From the NCBI GenBank assembly GCA_022829145.1, contig CM040749.1, positions 19,615,987-19,679,986 on the forward strand: a stretch of 64,000 bases of DNA. Reading direction: 5' to 3'. The translations under genes and the position numbers were made by a program. Within the stretch, counting starts at the first letter, position 1. Each line of letters starts with the position of its first letter. Source of the DNA: Albula goreensis. Taxonomy: Eukaryota > Chordata > Actinopteri > Albuliformes > Albulidae. The notes below the pieces were generated by a model, which had not been told where the DNA came from, did no database searches, and saw only the letters and a program-made list of their open reading frames with translations. Below, one piece after another: positions 35,120-46,965 of this stretch.

Positions 35120-37298
35120 CAGAGCCGTCGTTTTGCTCAACTGTCAACACTGGCAGTGCTCTTGCATAGTATGGAATCTACCTGAGAATCGTGCGCGTCG
35201 GTTGCATTTCTTATCCTTATCTAGTGTAGGTTTCTCATTGTTTTAACAGTGATTAATGAACATGTTTTGTGTGGTTTACTTTAACACAAGGTGGAGTAAA
35301 TTTTGTATCCAGAGTAAGCCGTGTAACTACATTATATTACTACCAAGACCATCGCCAGCATTATATAACATTTTTTAACAAGACTTAATAACAGTGTATT
35401 AAACCATAGTTCCAGATACCATAAAAATGCAGCAGAAAATTCAAAAGTTTTGTTTGCATTCATACTAGAGAACATATGAACATTTTATCTTAAGAATTTC
35501 TGGTAATGTTGCAATCACAACCAGGCATGCCAGTGCTGGTGATTTGCCATCACTCATGGTTTTCCCTCAAATGAGGCTCAAGTTTCTTTTTTAATTCTGT
35601 GGGTTGGGGAGTGTACATTATACCCAGTGTGGTTATACCCATAACAAGGATAAGGAACAATGGTGGATTTCTCAATGTTAGGACACATGTTAAACATTTC
35701 TTTACCATGCTGTAATAAAGTGCCTTTCAGTTTGAAGGACTGAACCTCTCCATCACAAAGGGCAATTTAAAAAAAAAAAAAAGTCTGATTCAGACATTTT
35801 TTCAAATGAGGGTCAAATTTAGCAATGGAATTTTTCTGTTTTAACTTTTCCTTACTTTTTTTTTTACTTTCATATTTGGCAGCAATACATATTATGTAGA
35901 ATATGTTACTGTTATTGTTCATTAAGTTATTCTTTATGCAGAATGCTATTCCATATCACAACCCAAAATCCTTTGCTTCTTAAAAGTATGATTAGCAATA
36001 TCTGTATACAGTATGTCCATCAACAGAATGACGTTCATATTCTTTAGAAATCACTAATTTTGAGTTTTTTTTTCTCTTCATAGTTTACATTTGTGTTGCT
36101 GGCAGTAGTCAGTGTTTCTTTAACAAAGATTGTGTAAGATAAGTGTGAAGGCAATATGCAACTGAATCCACCTGATTAGATTCATAATATCCGTTTTGGA
36201 GAAGAGATAATATCTTTAATAAAAGGTGCAGTGTCTTGTGAGGCAGGGAGAAGAAAGAAAGACATTAACTACAGCAAAATAACACAAGTCTTCAGCAAGA
36301 TTGACCTTCTTCTTTTTGTACGACAGAAAGGCTTAGCAGGGAATACTGAAATGAAATGTTGTGAAACGTAATAAATTACAGGTTTGTCAAGAAAAATAAT
36401 CACCCATTGCTTGGCCTTTTGTGCTTTCTCTGTTTTTTCACTTATGCTTACAAAATTGATAAAAGCTGAAATGGGACCAATCTTATGAAACTGTTCCACC
36501 CAACAAGAAAAGAAAAAATGATCTGTGGTTATCTGCAAGTCTATTTGTTGAGGATATTCTTCACTCCAATACTAACTAATCAAATTGAATTTTATATTAT
36601 TTATTATGTTTGCTTTAACATTACAAAACATATTTGTATTCCTTTATATTTTGCCATTTTAATGTACATCTTTTCAAGTCTGCTCCTTTGGTCTGGTAAT
36701 GTCATAGCTGAGATTCAGATGAATTGGGTTTTTGTGAGCTAACTGAACCCATATTTAAATGTCATAATTCATAAAGGTAGATGTAGCTACTGCTTATTTG
36801 ACGAGAATATGGGATTACTGAGAACAACTGAAAACGATAATCCATACGACATTAAATCCAGCCTTGACAGAAGTGTGTGCGGAACTGTCAAAGATCAAAT
36901 AAATCGTAGAAATTATAGTTTCTTGTCGGAATTATTTCAATGTGACACAATGTTGAATAAAACGCTAAAGTCATTCAAGATGAAAACGAAAGCAAAAGTA
37001 ATACATGAGATAAGTACGATAGTTATAAATGACTAATGAAAATTAAATTGTCTGTTATTTGATAGTTAATTTTTGTTGTTTTTCTGAAGCAATATGCGGT
37101 CGTGACTTAAACAGGAGGTGACAGCGCCTGTAACAGTGCATCTTCCACACTGGGAACAGACTGATGGACAAGCATGAGCGAGATTTGTGAAACACAAAAA
37201 ACAGCTAGTGATGGAGAACGCCAAGAATTAAGGATAGCGAGCTATTAGGAGAAACTCCGGCATGTTGTTTAGCAAAAATAATTTATAGTGTTGCTGTC

Positions 37299-37346
37299 AT
37301 GGCGGATATTTTAAGGCAGATCGTCATAGGCTCGTTACCTAGTTAG
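37299..37346 (+). promoter_or_regulatory. YY1-like ATGGCGG motif and 15-codon upstream ORF before rmdn3
   Basis: GTCATGGCGGAT carries the YY1 core, common just downstream of vertebrate transcription starts. The same ATG opens a 15-codon reading frame ending at TAG 37344-37346, about 100 nt before the rmdn3 start. If the transcript begins upstream it is a uORF. Confidence 0.35.
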
Positions 37347-37447
37347 CATCTTCGTTTTTCGTGTAATGTATTTTTAAAAAAATATAAGGTCCGCGTTGTG
37401 CATGCAGTAAAGGCCTTAAAACACAAACCAACACGTTTAGATAATAG

Positions 37448-37676
37448 ATGATGGGGTCTTTCGCCATGACAAGGTTAACGCTGGGAAGAAATGCCTGGAT
37501 TGGTATGGGTGTGGGTACCACAGCAGGAGCGGCCTTGGTAATATTTTTTATATACAAGCAGACAAAAAGGAGAAGAGCGCAAACCTTACATGAAAACCAG
37601 TCATCTGAGCACATGTTGAATGTCATGGATGGACCAAACACGGAGGTAGTAGGAACACAAGTGCATGATGTACAAG
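37448..37676 (+). CDS. rmdn3: rmdn3 exon 1, membrane anchor
   Basis: Three in-frame ATGs at 37448, 37451 and 37466. The third (gccATGA, giving MTRLTLGRN) aligns best with the mammalian start (MSRL); the second has an A at -3 and G at +4. A hydrophobic helix precedes KQTKRRR. Donor gtaatg at 37677; one base of a split codon remains. Confidence 0.9.
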
Positions 37677-40600
37677 GTAATGCATATGACACATGAATAT
37701 ATGAAAGCCATGTGACCAGGTTACGAAATTGTTGAGAATGGGCTTTAATTATTTTGATTGAAGCAAAATGGAACCATGTATTTGGAACCCAAAGTTCTAA
37801 GGTACTCATCAACCATTACAACTGCATAGCAAAAAGTGATATCCATGTCTATAGGCACTAGCTGTACAATTCTTTTTAGCAATGTGTAATTAATACCTGT
37901 ATAATTCAACAAATTCTAAATCAGCATCAAATTTCACCTGTGCCTTGGGGACACATGTGCAAAGCATGGGTGGGAAGACTGCCACCTACTGGTAGACCTG
38001 AGTGTTATAGTTTAAATGTACAGGACTTGTTCTACTGCAAAAGATACATAACATTTTTGTGCATTCACCGAATGCAGACTTATCAAGCTTTAGTAGTGAT
38101 TGGTACATTTCAGCTATGTTTTTATAAAATATTGCCCACCGTGCATCCGAAGATAATGTCATACATACTCCACTTGTGTTTCAGTCTGTGATGGCGTTGT
38201 GAGTCCTGCTGGCCTGACACATGGTGCAATGGTGGTGGAGGTCACCACAGGCGTGTTACCAGAGCAGCAGGTGGAGCTGAGAAACAGATTGGATGAGGTG
38301 CTCCAATGTGTAGCCAGTTTGCGGGAAGAGGTTGCAGATCTTAGGGGTGGCCTGCAAGGTATCGCTGTGCAGATTGTCCAGGATGTCAAGTGAGTTCAGA
38401 TGTTTTTCCCAGCACAAGCTTTCTCAGAGAGATTGGGACAGTATGAATAATGCTGATTCATATTGTTGAATTGGTCCAGGATGAGGGCCTGTTCAGCCGA
38501 ATTGCTTTGTGAACAGCAATGGTAGAGTGCATATAGAGTGACTTCTGATTCATTTTTAATTTCCTAATTACATAAATATAGGTCAAGGAACTGATCTTGC
38601 ATATCTATCTGGTCCTTTCGTAGCCAGCAAGGATACTAAGCATACAGGTTGGTAACTGGTTAAATTGGAATATAGCAACTTCCATATCAGTGGTGAAAGA
38701 AGCCTTTATTCTCTTTCAGTCACTCTTATATGGTGTTGCGATTTTGACAGTGAACAACCCACATTAATAAAGATGTTCCAACTGCTGGATGAAAGGTACC
38801 TCTTCAAACCCTCCCAGTTGTTTCTACCAAGTAACTGCCATTATATCAGAGGACTAAATTTTGAATTGAAGCAGAACACATTGCAATGTATTTTTCGCTG
38901 TAAATAAGTACCTTCTGCTCTGAAGTTATGATAAAAATACAGTAGTACAATAGTATAGAATTTATTTATGCTGCCACACAAGGTGTAAATGTTCATCTCC
39001 AATGTTTGTAAGCAGGGCTGGCATGGAAGAGAGCCAGAAGGCAGCACGTCGGCGAAGACATCTTCTGCCACGGGAACGTTCAGACTCCCTTAGCTCCAGC
39101 TCCATCTACTTCACAGCTAGTGGTGCCAGCTTCTATGATGGGGAAAGTGAGGGGGGGTAAGTAAAGCATAATATATACCTTCTTTCTGAACCAATGTTGC
39201 CTAGTTGGCACATACAGTATGTTGTCATCTGATGTTTTTATTGGTTAGTGTGTTCACTGGTGGTTTTTGGGCAAGTTGTACACAGGTCAAACTGTCTTGG
39301 TGAACTCCACACTGATTGGTCACCTAGGGGTTGCAGAAGGGTTTTGCTCAAAACAGGAAGTTAAGCTACTGAGATGATAAATCGATAAATAAGATAAAGA
39401 ATGAATGAATAAAGAAAGCAAAATGAATTTGTGTAGTTGCTGCCTAGAGCGCAAAAAAAACTCAGCCAAAGATGGTGGAAGCTTACACTTCTTGCACCTC
39501 ACCTCCTCAGCCATTGGAAGGAAATGGTATTAATTGCATACCTCTAACTAGTGTCCTGGAGTGGTATTGACACATATCTCAAAGATGTCATTCAAAGTGT
39601 AAAAGAAACTAGTAGCAATAACAACAAAGGTTTGGCTTTAGTTTGATAGCTAGGCCTTGAGTTAGATTTAGCAGATAACAACAACTACAATCTTATTTTG
39701 TTATTGACATGTATAATTAGTCATATATGATTGAATATTTGTTCTGTAATGGAAGTGTTGTCTTCTTTTTACACAAACTACCCACTTTTCCCCTCAATTG
39801 TATTGTGGTATTAGACATCGGTCTCAGGATGTAAAAGGTACACATGTCACTCCTCCAATTCTTGTGACAGCTGGCAGTTCGCTATGATTCACACACTGCA
39901 GATTTGACACAAGCCAGTCATAATGTGACTAGGGATCAAACTCCCAGCCATTGGACACACAGTTGCACTCCAAACGCATGCCTTTACTCTGTGCACAACC
40001 TGAAGGCCCAATGGAAGTGATTTTTACACCCATGCTTTCCGTTGGAAGTTATAAATGCAGTATCGACTCAGTTCTCAGTACAAGAAACTGAGTCTGTCCT
40101 TGCTGTCCTTGAGTGAGGGGGCTGTCAAAAAGAGATTGGGAAACTGCTTAAAGGTCAAATATTGCTTTATATGGTGGAGGGTGTCTATTAAGTGTCTTTT
40201 TTCAAAATAGTCTCTCCAAAGAGTAGAAGAGGCCTTGTCCAGGAAAGAAAACAGGAAACCAGTGGGGCCGAAGCCTGGAGTCAGAAAACAAATTAAGAAT
40301 CCATCTTGCCAAAAAAACAGGGCTTTAGAATGTGTTCCTTGAGCCTCAGCAACCTCCTGTGGTCCCTGTGTGACTTCCTGGCCCAACTCCTCTGCTGAGT
40401 GTTATTAATGTCCAGGGTCACTTTCCCTGTGACCTGGGTTTACATGAGGCCTGCTCTCCAGAGAGGCCTACAGGAAGCAGTACGGCGCTTCAGAGGTGTG
40501 AGGGGTGTTCTTACTCATCCGCTGCACAGAAAAGGGCCCCTTCTTTCACCAGCTCATCTCACAAATGTACCCGTCTGTGTGATATTAACTGGTAGAGGTG

Positions 40601-43600
40601 TTAAAAAACTTCCCTCCTTCCTGCCTGTAGAGGGAAAAATGGAAAGGGCCCAAACAATCATGGGAAATATGGGAAGTCGGTGGACTGTTTCTTTTCTGAG
40701 CTTGTTCTCATGGGTCTCTGCTTTTAGACAATTCTTCGGAGAACATTTTTGTAGAACCCATGATGTAAAAAAGAAGTTTGGTTTTATGCAACCACCAATA
40801 TTATTAGTTAAAAATTGTTGTGAGTTTCTTTGTTATTTTTTTATAACATATCCATGTAAATTAGTTAATGTATCGAAAGACACTGGTGTGACTGAATGCT
40901 CTGCATACAGAAATGGTGATGTGGGTACAAAAAGTCCAGTTCCTGCTATGTTAACCATGTCATAATTTAATGGAAAATGATGCCCTCCTCCAGAGATTTT
41001 TCCATTCATTTGAATAATATTTTGTTATTAATTTTCATCCAGCAATTCATGACAATTTTTAAATTGTTCAGAAAGCCAATTATGTTTACTGCATCAGGAA
41101 AACAACACTTAACAATAGTAAAGCCCATAGGTGAAACCTGCTGTAGTGCTGATGTTGCCTGGTTTTTTGTATTCATGTCAATGTATGTTTTGATGCCATG
41201 AAAATGCATGCTTATATTTAATACTAGGGTATATGTGTTGATCATTATTACCATTTATGCAATAATCTTGTTCAGAGTAAACCTCTTTAGCCTTGCACTG
41301 TTGAAAAAAGCTAAATCTGTGTCACATACAGCTGGTCTTTGCAGAGGAAGGTAGAAATTTCTGACCATTCATGGAATTAAAATGTGTTTTCAAAAATATT
41401 GGCGATAGTATCACAGTATTTTATTTTTATTAAGACAAAATGCCAGCTGTTTTATGATTTGGAACATGAAGAACATGACATCACCAGCAGATTAGTCTCT
41501 ATATTTCTTAGCATCTTTATGTACAACATCTATGTTTCTCCCACCGTTTTTTCATCTCCACATCATACATATAGTGACATAAAACTGGAGCACTGTACCT
41601 ACTTGCTACTTAGCCTTCCCGATCACAGCCCAACTGTGGCATACACCACAGAAAATTAGTTGCAGACCTCATACCAAGCTAACTTTATCTGGCTGGTCTT
41701 TGGAAACTGTTACACACAGCTTGTTTCTCTTGTTGATGTTTACACAGTGAGTGAACTTACTTTTCAAACATGATGGCTGCAGTAGCGGGTTAGTTAACAT
41801 GCTAGCTGCAGTAGTTTGCCGAACAGGAACATTCAGACCACACATATTCTGTCTATTGTGTTGTCAACAGACTCACTTGTAATCATAAAAAGCTATTTGA
41901 AACATTGAAATATATCAGAGGTCTGTGCTTGATAGTGTGACTTGGAGTTTAAATTCAACAAACTCTAGATTTTACTTAAATTATTATGTGCTGTTCTTCC
42001 ACTTTAGGTACACCACGGCCAATCCAGAGTCTGACTATAATGGGGACACGGACAGGGAGACGGACCGGGAGACAGACAAAGAGGCCGAGCGGGATACTGA
42101 GGATGAGGAGGACCAGAGTTGTGCCACAGTACGAACACTGAAGCAAGACTCCCTGGAGGAGGAGGACGGGGAGGAAGAGCTTTCACTGCAGATGGACGCT
42201 GAGATTCTCAGTGAGGAGCTGACTGTCCTCCTGTCCTCCTGTGATACCCTGCACTCTGGGGACAGCCAGGAGAAGACAGAGGGGTTCCAGCTGCTCTTCA
42301 CCAACAAGCCTTTGGTGAGTGGGAGGCACACAGGGCTGGGCTGAGTCTGGATGCACAATTTATGTCCTAAGAGCTTTAGATTATGAGGCTCAATGTAATA
42401 TTTCCTGCCTTCTGTTCATCAAAAGAAACAGAAACCTCTTCTGGTATATTTTTTGTACTTCTGAACTGGAACAATAATACACCCAATATTAGGAATTAAC
42501 TATATACACTCACAGTAGTAGCATTTTAAAATTGTAATGTTATATGCTCAGTGCCATCTAGTGTATTATATTAAAATATAGGTTGAAGAATTGGATTAAA
42601 GATGTGTATGCATCAACTGACATATATTTCAACATTTAGTTGAATTAGTTAAATAAAGATATTTAATTTATAATGTATGATATTATTTGCGGGGACTTGA
42701 TCCTCATAAAACCATCATGTTGGTATATTGGAAAATCAATATGTGCATCAGAAATTCAGGGCTTCAGTTTGCTTGTTAAAGAATTGATATTAGTTTTTGT
42801 TTTAAACAAACATTTAAGTATACTTTTTAATTAATCACTGGCGCTTCTTTAAGAAAAAAGTGACAGACATATATTCAGATATATCTGTTAGAAATGACTC
42901 CTTATGTCTACATAGTGGTTGTGATGCACTTCAGACACATGTATTCAAGGTAGAGTATTGAAAAGCAGGAACAGTTTCATTATGTTTATGTGCTGGCAGC
43001 ATGCTCAAGGTTAATATCAGTCAAGGGCAGGTACAGGATAATCAAACAGCCATAAAGTAACTACAATATATTGAAAACAAGTCAATTATGGCAATGGAGG
43101 GCATTTTTAAGTTCCTCTACTGGGTTTTAGAGGAAGCCATATCTTACACACCTTAGAGGAAGGAAATGCCGGGATCTTGGTCCAAGATGAACCATTGTTC
43201 TCTGCTTTTGGTAGTTCTGTTAGACATTTGTATCCTGTTAGATAATAGACTGTCACAACTGCATGTGCACCAAGATGACTGCATGGACTTTGGTCCTTTT
43301 GTGTTTTTTAACAGCCCTGAATGAAATTATGCATGTGTATGCACAGATTTCTTCAATTATATAGAATGTTGCATCAGTTGTCTCAAATATGCATGAAATC
43401 AGTCTAGTTACTTTAATTTAGAGGCCATTATGGTGCAGTGCTTGGGACATTGTGTGCTTGAAACTGGAATCAGAAAGTCTTACTCCCTAGTAGGATAATC
43501 ATGTTGTAACTTTGGACAAAATAAATAGCCTTTAAATAAATATCCTTTTCTGTAGATTCATAATATCTGATTGTTAAGCTTTTTGTTATTTTTTCTAGTA

Positions 43601-46600
43601 TGGAGAGAATAAGGAATTTCTGTGGAGGCTTGCCCGTGCTTATAATGACATGTACGAAATCACTGAAGACAAAGAGGAGAAGAAGTCATATGCTGAACAA
43701 GGTAAAATGTTTTCATTCATTCTGAGCAAATAAAAAACACAAACTGCTAAAAAGGCAACAAGTTCAGCTATTATGAGGAAATGCTTGGGCAAGGTAGACT
43801 TCTCATAATATGAATACTTTGGCCTAAAGTTGAGCGCAGCTTCTATAAAGCGAGGTCGTGACAGTCCTCTGGGCCTGACAGCTGTAACACTTGGGGTTGC
43901 TGTTAGCTGGGAGACATTTGTGACACTGTTAGACAGTGGAAGGATTTATATTCAGTGGGAGCCACTGAGTAAAGACCAGAGACTAAATCATAACGCACAG
44001 GCCTACCAGGGAAAGTGATTTTTTTCTTACCTTGGAACTTGGTTTAAGGGTAGATGAATCATATGTAATGTCAGACAGCACGATGACTTTAGCTACTCAG
44101 TGAGAGAAAAATGAGGATCCAGCTGAAAGAAAAGGCATTTAGTTGAGACGGCACACAGGGGCTGGGCATCTTGCCAGCCACAGACAGGAAATAGATCAGG
44201 TGTTTGGTGAAGACTGCACCGCAGTCCACTCTTCCAGTATCCACCCAAATTATTACTAGTGGACTGTCATGAATATGTTTTTAAACATGCCTTGAGCAGG
44301 GATTATCCTGTTCATGTTAAAAATGAACTGTAAGTTGACATATCGAAATGCAAAATCCATCTTTGGATGCCTGGTTCTGCTTTCAGGATCCAAGTGTGCA
44401 TGTCTGGATGCATCTGTCATCTTCCTGTAATTGTACTGTCAGACAAACTGTAGGAAAGGATGTAGTGAACATTAGCTGAAGAAACCGATTTAAACTGCAC
44501 TGTACCCATCCATTCAGACTGGGATGATTTGTTCCCAAAGAACCCTTTGGAACACAATATTTTTTTTATAACTTTAGTTAAATACAAGTCAGGGGATGCA
44601 TTTTCTGCAGTAACGGAACAGAAAAGAGATGAGACAGTCATGGCTTTCTTACTAATGTTAACTGTAGGTTGCTTTTCATATCTGATATATCAAGCTAGTC
44701 TGTGGAATCTGCTCCCTCTAATTTAATCCTATACAGTAAAAAAAGCTAAAAGTGACATCTTGCATAATGTGGTTTTAAGTAAAAATGTTTGTCCCAGGTG
44801 TTATGTAAGCTGCAGTGTCCTTGCCTCTGCTATTTGCTCAGTGAGTCTTTACAGCATTTGGTTTGCTTTAGTTCGTCTTTGGCACATGAATCTGTGAAAT
44901 ATCAAGAAGAGTTTTACATCTGAGGCACAAACATTGCTCCAGATTAGCAGCTAATGGGATATAGCTGAGCCATGGATGCTTTCACAAGGACTCAAGCCTC
45001 AGATGTTCCGCACATGAAAGAGTTTCCCCGAACAGGTCTTGCAGCTGAGTGCGAGCATAGTTTGAGGCTGCGATTTGGCGAGGGTGAAGGAAGTGGGAAG
45101 GAGAACAGACGCCCTGGGCACGGCCCAGTGTACGGGATGGACCACAGCTTGCCTGGAATCAGATCAACCGCAGTGCAAACCTGCTCTCGGATCGGACACA
45201 GAGCAGGAAGTCTCCTCCTCACACAAACCCGATCACTAATTGGACCAGCCCTGCTGGGACATAGTACTGAGATCATGATACCTCCACCAAACTTCTCAAT
45301 ATTTGTTTGCTGAACAGGAGGAGATCCTTAAAAATTGGTTGGTCACTTTAATGACCAAATGATCAAACACCACTAGTGAACTGTACAAATGACTTTATAG
45401 TCTCCAACATTCCAACTAGGGTTAAGCTTTCATGAAGTACAAAGCCTGCACTTTTATACGTTTTGAATAATTTTCATTACTGTTGCCTAGCGGAAGATTG
45501 TGAGGAGTCAGTTTTAATTGCTTGGGTTGTACCACATGAACTCGTCAGCAGAAATAGTACGCATTCCCAGATCAGGAATCAGGCCTCTGAGGTTTATGGT
45601 GGGTTGATGGCCGGAGTAACACTGTCTCTGGGGATGGCAGGCCTGGAAGGCGGATGGACGTGCGTGCTATGTCTAATGATAATGATGACGGGATGCTGAC
45701 TGGCTTTAGCGAGGGGCCTAAAGTTGCCTTCCTGGCGCGCGGTCTGCCAACGCCTGCCTCTCGAATCCGACCCAAGGCCCTGTCTGCATCCACTTTGATT
45801 AATTGTCAACAGTCCACTGGCTGGAGGTTGTTTGGATGCCTCTAAAACCAGAATGCACATTTTGGTCCTTTCAGGGCTGAAACTTCCACTTCAACTGAGC
45901 TCTGGCTACCACTCTGACAAATTAATTATTTTTTATTTCCCCTGAAAACAGAGAGAGGGAAATTGCTGTTTAAATTGCAACCATTAAGACAAAAAAATTG
46001 TATCATAAAACAAACCAGACTTTTTGCATGCTTGCTGAAAAGGAAAACAACTAAACAAATCTAGGTCAAGTAATTATTTACAAGTAAACATTTCCTTTTG
46101 TATTTATAGTCTTGAAACACATGAGAAAATCAAATTTAAATTATCATAGCATGAACACTTAGTTCACGTTTAGGCTGAAGATTTTCAGTATGTCTTGAAA
46201 GCTAAGCAAGACTTATTTCCTTATGCACAATAACTTAATTACAGTTCAGTTTTCTCAAAAATTCACTACTAGTTTGTACTCAGTGTTTTTTCTAATGTAT
46301 TTACTAAGGCTGCCCCTATTAGTCAAGCAAATGTTAGTCGATGAGAAGAGTCTTAGTCAACCAAGTTTTCATTGGTTGGTTAGTCACAGAAAAGAAAAAA
46401 ACCCTCTGATGAAGAGCAGCAGACAGAAGGAGCAAACAATGAAATTAAGATATACTTGGAAGACCGAACAAAGGTTGATTCGGGGCCACTGACATGGTGG
46501 GAAAAAAATGAGGTACGGTATCCTAAGCTTGCCAGAGCAGCTGTTTTTTTTTCCTATTTAGTTTTTTAACAAAAGGTTGTTTTTTATTTATTTTATAGGG

Positions 46601-46903
46601 TTATTGTGTTGGTGTTTCACGTTCATAATTTGTGTGATGTTATACTGTGTTGAAATACATTAGCAAAATGTCTCCTTGCTGGTTGTTTTGACACTTTGAG
46701 AATCATTACTGATTTTGCCGTTAACATTGTTGTTAATGATAGCTCGCTTTGTGTGCGTGCTTGTAAAATTCATATTTTAAATGTTCATTTATTATGGTTT
46801 TGTATTTCTTTGTAAAATAGCACAGTATTAACAATGTTACTTATAATATTCTTTATCAGCCCTGGACCTCAAACCATTTTCTGATCCCCCAAAAAAAAAA
46901 AAA

Positions 46904-46965
<62 letters not shown>

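Larger units (their letters stand above)
34975..37447. other. divergent intergenic/promoter region gchfr-rmdn3
   Basis: 2.5 kb between the two start codons. The gchfr side has a CCAAT box and locally raised CpG (35000-35210). The rmdn3 side has CpG-containing sequence from about 37090 and a YY1-like ATGGCGG at 37299. The centre (35250-36990) is AT-rich with A/T runs and no recognised feature. Confidence 0.55.
37677..42007. other. rmdn3 introns 1-3
   Basis: Intron 1 (0.5 kb) and intron 2 (0.6 kb) hold nothing recognised. Intron 3 (39157-42007) holds a reverse SINE-like copy (about 39880-40020) and a 188-codon open frame (40399-40965) without recognisable homology. Confidence 0.6.

Noticed and set aside
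42035-42358. 107-codon minus-strand Ser-rich frame
   Set aside because: Complement of the Asp/Glu-rich rmdn3 exon 4 (GAG/GAC read backwards give Ser/Leu codons).
44972-45313. 113-codon frame in a GC-richer part of rmdn3 intron 5
   Set aside because: No family resemblance; the opposite strand is open for 94 codons too; consistent with chance in GC-rich DNA.
46223-46492. 89-codon plus-strand frame
   Set aside because: It runs across the hAT left end and target duplication; transposon-derived chance frame.
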